Shown one piece after another: positions 58,642 to 64,000 of a stretch of DNA of 64,000 nt (within the stretch, counting starts at the first letter, position 1; each line of letters opens with the position of its first letter). The position numbers were made by a program, and so were the translations under genes. The notes beneath the pieces were generated by a model that saw nothing but the letters and a program-made list of their open reading frames with translations, ran no database searches and had not been told where the DNA came from. Source of the stretch: Bretschneidera sinensis (Eukaryota; Streptophyta; Magnoliopsida; Brassicales; Akaniaceae); the NCBI GenBank assembly GCA_023935145.1, contig CM043698.1:35492001-35556000 (forward strand). Reading direction: 5' to 3'.

Positions 58642-60363
58642 TGGAAAGAGAGAAGAGAGAGGGAGAGAGGGAGCTAAAGAGCTAAACCAGCTAAAACCCT
58701 AGGAACTATAGGAGGTGAGCAGAACAGAGAAACGGTGGCGTTTTTTCCATGGGCTCGTAGCCCATACTAATTTCACACCTTTTTCCAAGTCTCTTCTCCT
58801 CTTTTCATATAATATTTTTCTTTTAATTTTTTTTTTCCAAAGTCCTATATTGTTTTCATGAAAATTTTCTGTTTAAAGTGATTAAATACTGCATAAATGA
58901 GACATGAAATTGTTCAAACAGTAGTGATAGCACGGAATCCGTGGAAATTACCATTGAGTCAAGAAATTTTTTTAATAATTATCAAAAAATTGAATAATAA
59001 TTTTGATATTTAAGTTTTTTGAAATAATTACTATTTAACTTTTTCATTATTATTAATTAAAAATTATCACGAAATCGAGTCCGTAAGTTCAACAGTCTTA
59101 TTGAAATATTGAAAGTTGTATTATTTGAGTAATTCATTGTTTGATTAACAAAATTATACTCTTTTCTTTTTCCTTAGTAGTAATATCATACCAAAAATAG
59201 GAATGGTGTACTTCTTTTTATACGGAGTAATCTCTCTTTGACTATACTCGCTATCATATCATTAACTTCTATGAAATTTCTGTTAATAATGAAAGAAAGT
59301 GTTCTATTGTTTTTATTTTTATTTTTTATTTTATACATCCAGCCAAACAAAAAAAAATAATACCCATTAATTTTCTCACGTCTCTTTTTCGTTCATATTT
59401 CAAACATGGGTATAGGTTTCTTTAGTTTTCTTTGGCTTTTGAAGCTAAAATTTAGTTACACGTGTAACTGTGTTGAATAGTTCGATTCGTTTGAAAAATT
59501 TAATTCAAAACTTAATTAAATTGAAATCGAATTATAATTTTAGTTCGATTAACTTATCGAGCCGAGCTCAAATTCAAACTTCACTTATAAGGCTTGTAAA
59601 TCAACTCAATTTAATTAGTAAATTAAATAAATATTATATATATTATATTTTTATATTTAATATATATTATAAAAATATATTTATTTATTTAAAAATATAA
59701 ATACCAAATTTATTTATTTTATCTTAAAAACATATATATTTATTATTTTATTTCGAAAAGCTCGGCTCGAGCTTAAGTTTGAACTAGTTCGCGAGTTGAA
59801 CTCAAGCTTGAATTTTACCTTACGAGTCAAGCTCAAGTTCAATTTTCCTAACTCGAACTCGACTCAAAGCTCGACTCGAATAAGATTTTCACTCACCAGC
59901 CAAACTCGAGCTCTCTTCAACTCGGGCTTGAAAATCAACCGTGTAAAATATTATCAATATTATCCACTAAAAACATATAAATAAATAGAAGAAAGGGAGA
60001 ATTAAAATGAATATCATTTCATCCTCCTCTTAAAATAATTCAGTATAACAAACCCACCCCATGTTCAAAATCAAAGCAAGGGGTGGAGAGGCAATTTGGC
60101 AAAGAATAAGGATAATTATATGATCCCTACCCTTAATGATCTTCCAAGGACATGAGGTGACCACTAACTCCAAGCAGATCTGCTTTGAACTCAAGATAGC
60201 CATTGCCCATCTCTTCTATCAAGCAATTTTCCTGGGAAAATTACATTTTTGATTTGAACAAAACTTATAAATTAATTTTTAAAAAGATTAAAGAAATTAA
60301 GGCCCCCAAAGCATGAACAGTAAAAGGTGAGCTGATTAAACAATTTTTAAGGGTAGTTTGCTC
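58642..60363. other. Intergenic DNA between NOB1 and ADF genes
   Basis: It includes the NOB1 promoter and the ADF 3' UTR. At about 59480-59940 the text is rich in 'ctcgag', 'gagctc' and 'aactcga' phrases around a very AT-rich core, like a degenerate dispersed plant repeat with partial inverted symmetry. No gene is seen. Confidence 0.45.
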
Positions 60364-63300
60364 TTAAAAAATCCGTCCTTTGACAATGTCCAAGGTCATC
60401 TCACTGGGATCAGTTGCTTGCAACTCAACTTGAACTCCATCCAATTCTCTCCTGAACCTATCCTTGGAACTAGCATACAGCATTTTACTCCTCACCCTTG
60501 ATGTATCTGGAGACCTACACCAAAAACAAACATATTTATAAATGCAACTATTTAATTTACTTTCTTTTTTTATCCTTTAATAATAAAGAAAACTATGAAT
60601 CACAGAAAATAAAAGTTAGGTAAAAAAAAAGTTGATTGGTAATTTTTAAGAAAACGAGTTTAGTCTAAAACAGGTTTCGAAAGTTGTTTTATCTCCACGG
60701 TTATTTTATAAAAATGTTTTTAAAAAATCATTTTGACAATTAAAAACAAAAACTACAGTTAAACCAAATGGTACGATACACATAAATCTTAGAGTTATTG
60801 ATTGATACGATAAATCCAGATACATCACTCTTTATTTCTTTTTATCAATTAAGATGATATAAACATTATTTTAAAAGAGATACATGGTTAGCAATGGATT
60901 ATACCCTCATACCTATATGTGCTACTTAAATTATACGTTGTAAAATACAAGCCAAACATTCTAGTTATTAAGGGTATGCTTAGATCTTGAAAAATTAAAA
61001 GAAAATTAAAATTGAAAAGAAAAGAAAAGAAAAAAATGAAATATTTTTTTGTTTCTTTTGGATATTAAAAGAAAAATTAACCTTTTCTTTTCATTTGATA
61101 CAGATTTTCTTTTTCTTAACATTTTCTAGAATCCGAATGTATGTAATAAATCGTTGAAATAATTACCATGCAATAAAGAAGATTCTGCTCTTCTGGCAAT
61201 TCTCATTAGTAGTGAAGTCGTAATCATAGACAGCATATCGGCACTCATTAGCAGGCAAACTGGCAGTAAAATCCTCATAACTTTCACTTGGTCCCCCGAG
61301 CTTTTCAACCATCACTTGTTGTTTCTTCTCCTCAATCTTGAACACAATAAAACGATAGCTCCTCTTTGCTTTTAGCTCCAAGAACTTAAGCTTGCACTCA
61401 TCGTCAACATGCATTCCAGATGAGGAATTAGCCTGTCTCGTATTTTTTTTTATAAAAAAAATTAATGTTAAGGTAGTGATCATGCAAAACATTAAAATTT
61501 TGATACTAACAATTCATATGTTATCATGAAAAAGATGAAACCTAAACCATTTCGATTTGATACCATAGCAATTCTTTCTCCCTTCCCTCTCATGTTTTCA
61601 TTAGTTATGATTGGTAGAGAGGAAAAATAAGATAAAGGAAAGAAGAGTGATAAAGAATAATGAGTAGATGGTAATTTTCTAATGTTTGGTATAAGAAAAA
61701 AGTTAGAGAGTTGATGTTTTCTTCTAACAGGTACATATCAGAATACTCTAAAATCGAGAGGAATAAAGAATGCAAGTTAAAACCAGTGTTTTCAAATGCG
61801 TTTGTGCTCGCCCAGAAGTGAAGTGTAAGCAAATTGCCCCAATGCGTAATTTTTTAAACGTTTCTTTTGTTGGACGTCTTTTGCTCCGAGGCTTACGCCC
61901 ATACCCGAAACGTATGTTTTTTTATACGCCGATGAAGTTTTTAATACTAACAATTCATATGATATTATGAAAAAGATGAAACCTAACAATTTTGATAAGA
62001 AAAAAGATAGAATTTTGAGGAGAGATTGATGGTATAGGCTTTTTCTGTTGATTATGTCCACAATTTTGATACTAACAATTCATAAGTTGCGAGACAAATT
62101 AAATTTGGATACTAACAACTCATATGATATTATGAAAAGATGAAACCTAAACAATTTCAATTTGATGCCATAGTAATTCCTTTTCTCCTTCCCTTCCCTG
62201 TTTTACATTAGCTATGACCAGACGAGAAGAAAAGTAATAGAAAGATAAAAAGAGAGGAAAGGAAAAGTAATAGAAAGAAAAAAAGAGAGGAAAGAATAAC
62301 GGGTAAAGAGAGTAATTTTTTATTGTTTGGTAGAAGAAAAAAAAAATAAGGAGAAAGAGAGAATTTTGAGGAGAGATTGATGTTATGGGGTTTTTTTTTT
62401 TCCTTAGTATGTCCACAAATTTGATACTAACAATTCATAAGGTAGTGATTAAGAAAGACAAATTAAAATTTCGATACTAACAATTCATATGATATTATGA
62501 AAAAAAAATGAAACCTAAACAATTTCAATTTGATACCATAACAATTCTTTCTTTTTTACCTCCAATTTTTTACATTTGTTATGATTGGCAGACAGAAAAA
62601 ATAAAAGAAAGAAAAAAAAAACAGGAGAAAAATAAATAGAGAGAATAATTTTGTATCGTATGGTAGGAAAAAAGAGTGAGAGGGTTTATTTTTTTCTCAT
62701 AAGTACAGAAAAAAATCTCTCAAATGGAGAGGACTAAGAAATGTAAGTGAAAACAATCTAATATTGTTTTGTCTTTTTCTTTTTTTCTCTAATTTCTTCA
62801 CCATTTTTATCGAAAGCGAAATTATAACAAAAAACAATCTTCTTATTTTTTTCTCCTCTTGCTTTTCTTCTGTAACCATGAGAGCCTATGTGAATTAAAC
62901 ATATCATTAGCCAGGAACAGTTGTAGAGGGGAACTTGTGGTTGGCCTATGGAGATAGAGGTATCCAAGCCATAGCACACATGGGCTTCAATTGTATTGTA
63001 ACAACCGGACAAGAGACAAGATTAATATCTTGGAAACCAAATGTAGCAGCTCAATTTGTCTGGCCATAAAGGCCATGTATTGTCCATCAAGAAACAGGAA
63101 AATTTTGTGAAAATTAACAAAAAAGATAAACAAAATCTCCTCATCACAAACAGGCTCATGTACTATCCATCAAGAAACAGACCAAATTTGTGCAAATTAA
63201 CAAAAAGATAAACACAATCTCTCAATCACCAACAGGCTAATGTCATGTACTCCATTATTCATCAAGAAAATAAACAAGTGAAAACAAAAGGGTATAATTA

Positions 63301-63459
63301 GAAAACAGACAATAATATTGTCTCAACTTTATTATAAACATTTCTCTTTAAATTCAATTAATCGATGACAATTAGGATAATTAACACCATTATTGATGAT
63401 TGATGTGTTTAATTAGTGAAAGACAATGAAGAGAATTAGAGAGGAAGAGAACATACCAT
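60364..63459 (-). CDS. Actin-depolymerizing factor (ADF/cofilin)
   Basis: Three coding exons on the minus strand: 63459-63457 (the ATG alone), 61432-61167 and 60514-60364. They total 420 nt, giving 139 aa, the usual plant ADF length. An intron directly after the ATG is a hallmark of plant ADF genes. The protein starts [20 protein letters not shown], with the N-terminal Ser targeted by inhibitory phosphorylation. It carries ADF-homology motifs: [52 protein letters not shown] and [20 protein letters not shown]. It severs and depolymerises actin filaments in the cytoplasm. Introns 1 (63456-61433) and 2 (61166-60515) are GT-AG. Which ADF subclass is uncertain; the C-terminal DIVKGRIF is not diagnostic. 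Confidence 0.94.
61495..62740. repeat. Repeated segments inside ADF intron 1
   Basis: A segment of roughly 250-300 bp recurs at about 61495-61757, 61938-62068 (partial), 62106-62422 and 62463-62740. Each copy has GATACTAACAATTCATATG (or a close variant), ATGAAACCTAAAC, TTTGATACCAT and a GA-rich tract. A further fragment resembling copy 2 (ATTTTGAGGAGAAATTGATG) lies upstream of the gene at about 63637. Confidence 0.7.
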
Positions 63460-64000
63460 TTTGCCACCAATGAGGGAAGGGCCTTGTAAAATGTGAATAG
63501 TGAAAGAGAGAAAGGCAAGAGGGGGCAAGAAGCTCAATAATGGTTGTTAGAAGTAAAAAAGAGAAAGGAGATCCTTGTTTTTTGGGGCTATATGAGGTTG
63601 GACTTTTAGAGGGGTGGCTGAGATAAGAAGAAAGAGAGAATTTTGAGGAGAAATTGATGGGTTGGGCTTTTTCTGCTGATTATGTCCACAATTTTCTTTT
63701 CCTTGGCTTCCACTTCTGATGGGATATTAGCATGTCCAAATTTGATTACCAACTTTTTGGTTACTAAGCGTTTGTTACATAATCCAATTTTGGAGAAACT
63801 CCAATGTTGGGTTCTAACTAATTTGCTAATCATGTAACAAATTTCAACTATTAATCCTTGTTTTAGAGGCTTGATTCCATAATACAGTAGTTACCATGTC
63901 CAGCTTTTTGAAATGAGAAATTTTAGATCACCATTTTAAATATTAATTATAAAAATATCTTTACAAATATTTTGCACACCAATTTACACGATATTGATAT
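63460..64000. other. ADF promoter/leader and right edge of the window
   Basis: The leader lies just right of the ATG. A copy of intron-1 repeat text (about 63620-63690) lies upstream. No further gene is seen before the window ends. Confidence 0.5.

Overview
The window is nuclear DNA of a flowering plant, most likely a eudicot. The genes are split by AT-rich GT-AG introns, their products belong to plant families, and the intergenic DNA is AT-rich with Ty3/gypsy LTR retrotransposons. I cannot name the species.

Eight host genes are supported. From left to right they are: an EEIG1/EHBP1-type NT-C2 coiled-coil protein (+, nine exons, 1,114 aa); tRNA-Val(CAC) (+); a B3-domain protein with an LxLxL motif (-); a LURP-one-related protein (-, three exons, 197 aa); the splicing factor PHF5A/SF3b14b (+, 110 aa, with a probable leader intron); an LRR receptor-like pseudokinase (+, 13 exons, 670 aa); the 20S pre-rRNA endonuclease NOB1 (-, five exons, 627 aa); and an actin-depolymerizing factor (-, 139 aa). 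Each multi-exon model was checked by hand: every splice site is GT-AG, the reading phase is kept, and total coding length divides by three. From memory, the NT-C2, LRR-RLK and NOB1 genes, and perhaps the LURP-one gene, recall Arabidopsis blocks near At5g41140-At5g41190 and At1g63300-At1g63430. If so, the retroelements have expanded an ancient gene neighbourhood.

Two retroelement blocks dominate the middle. Block 1 (15056-23204) is a compound of two Athila-like elements in opposite orientation. Their U3 ends face outward, their U5 ends meet in the centre, and one 5-bp duplication (CAACC) flanks the whole unit. It has two LTR types, A and B, that differ in U3. They are paired wrongly (A with B on each side), in a way that one inversion between shared 3' tails would explain. 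LTR-A carries an array of CGATCG-type palindromes.

Block 2 (28730-37360, TSD CAACA) is a decayed Tat-lineage element on the minus strand. Its LTR is fused directly to the middle of RT, followed by RNase H and an integrase in which Lys stands at the expected catalytic Glu. An antisense (+) gene with its own TATA box and apparent introns follows. Next comes a 1.25-kb array of 48-bp units, each able to fold into a hairpin, with matched changes in both arms between two subfamilies.

The rest is intergenic: several foldback or MITE-like inverted repeats, tandem repeats (about 200 bp x3 at 45.3-45.9 kb; a GC-rich CTCG-type array at 37.6-38.0 kb), repeated segments in the ADF first intron, microsatellites and long stretches with nothing recognisable. 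No organelle, bacterial or viral gene was seen.
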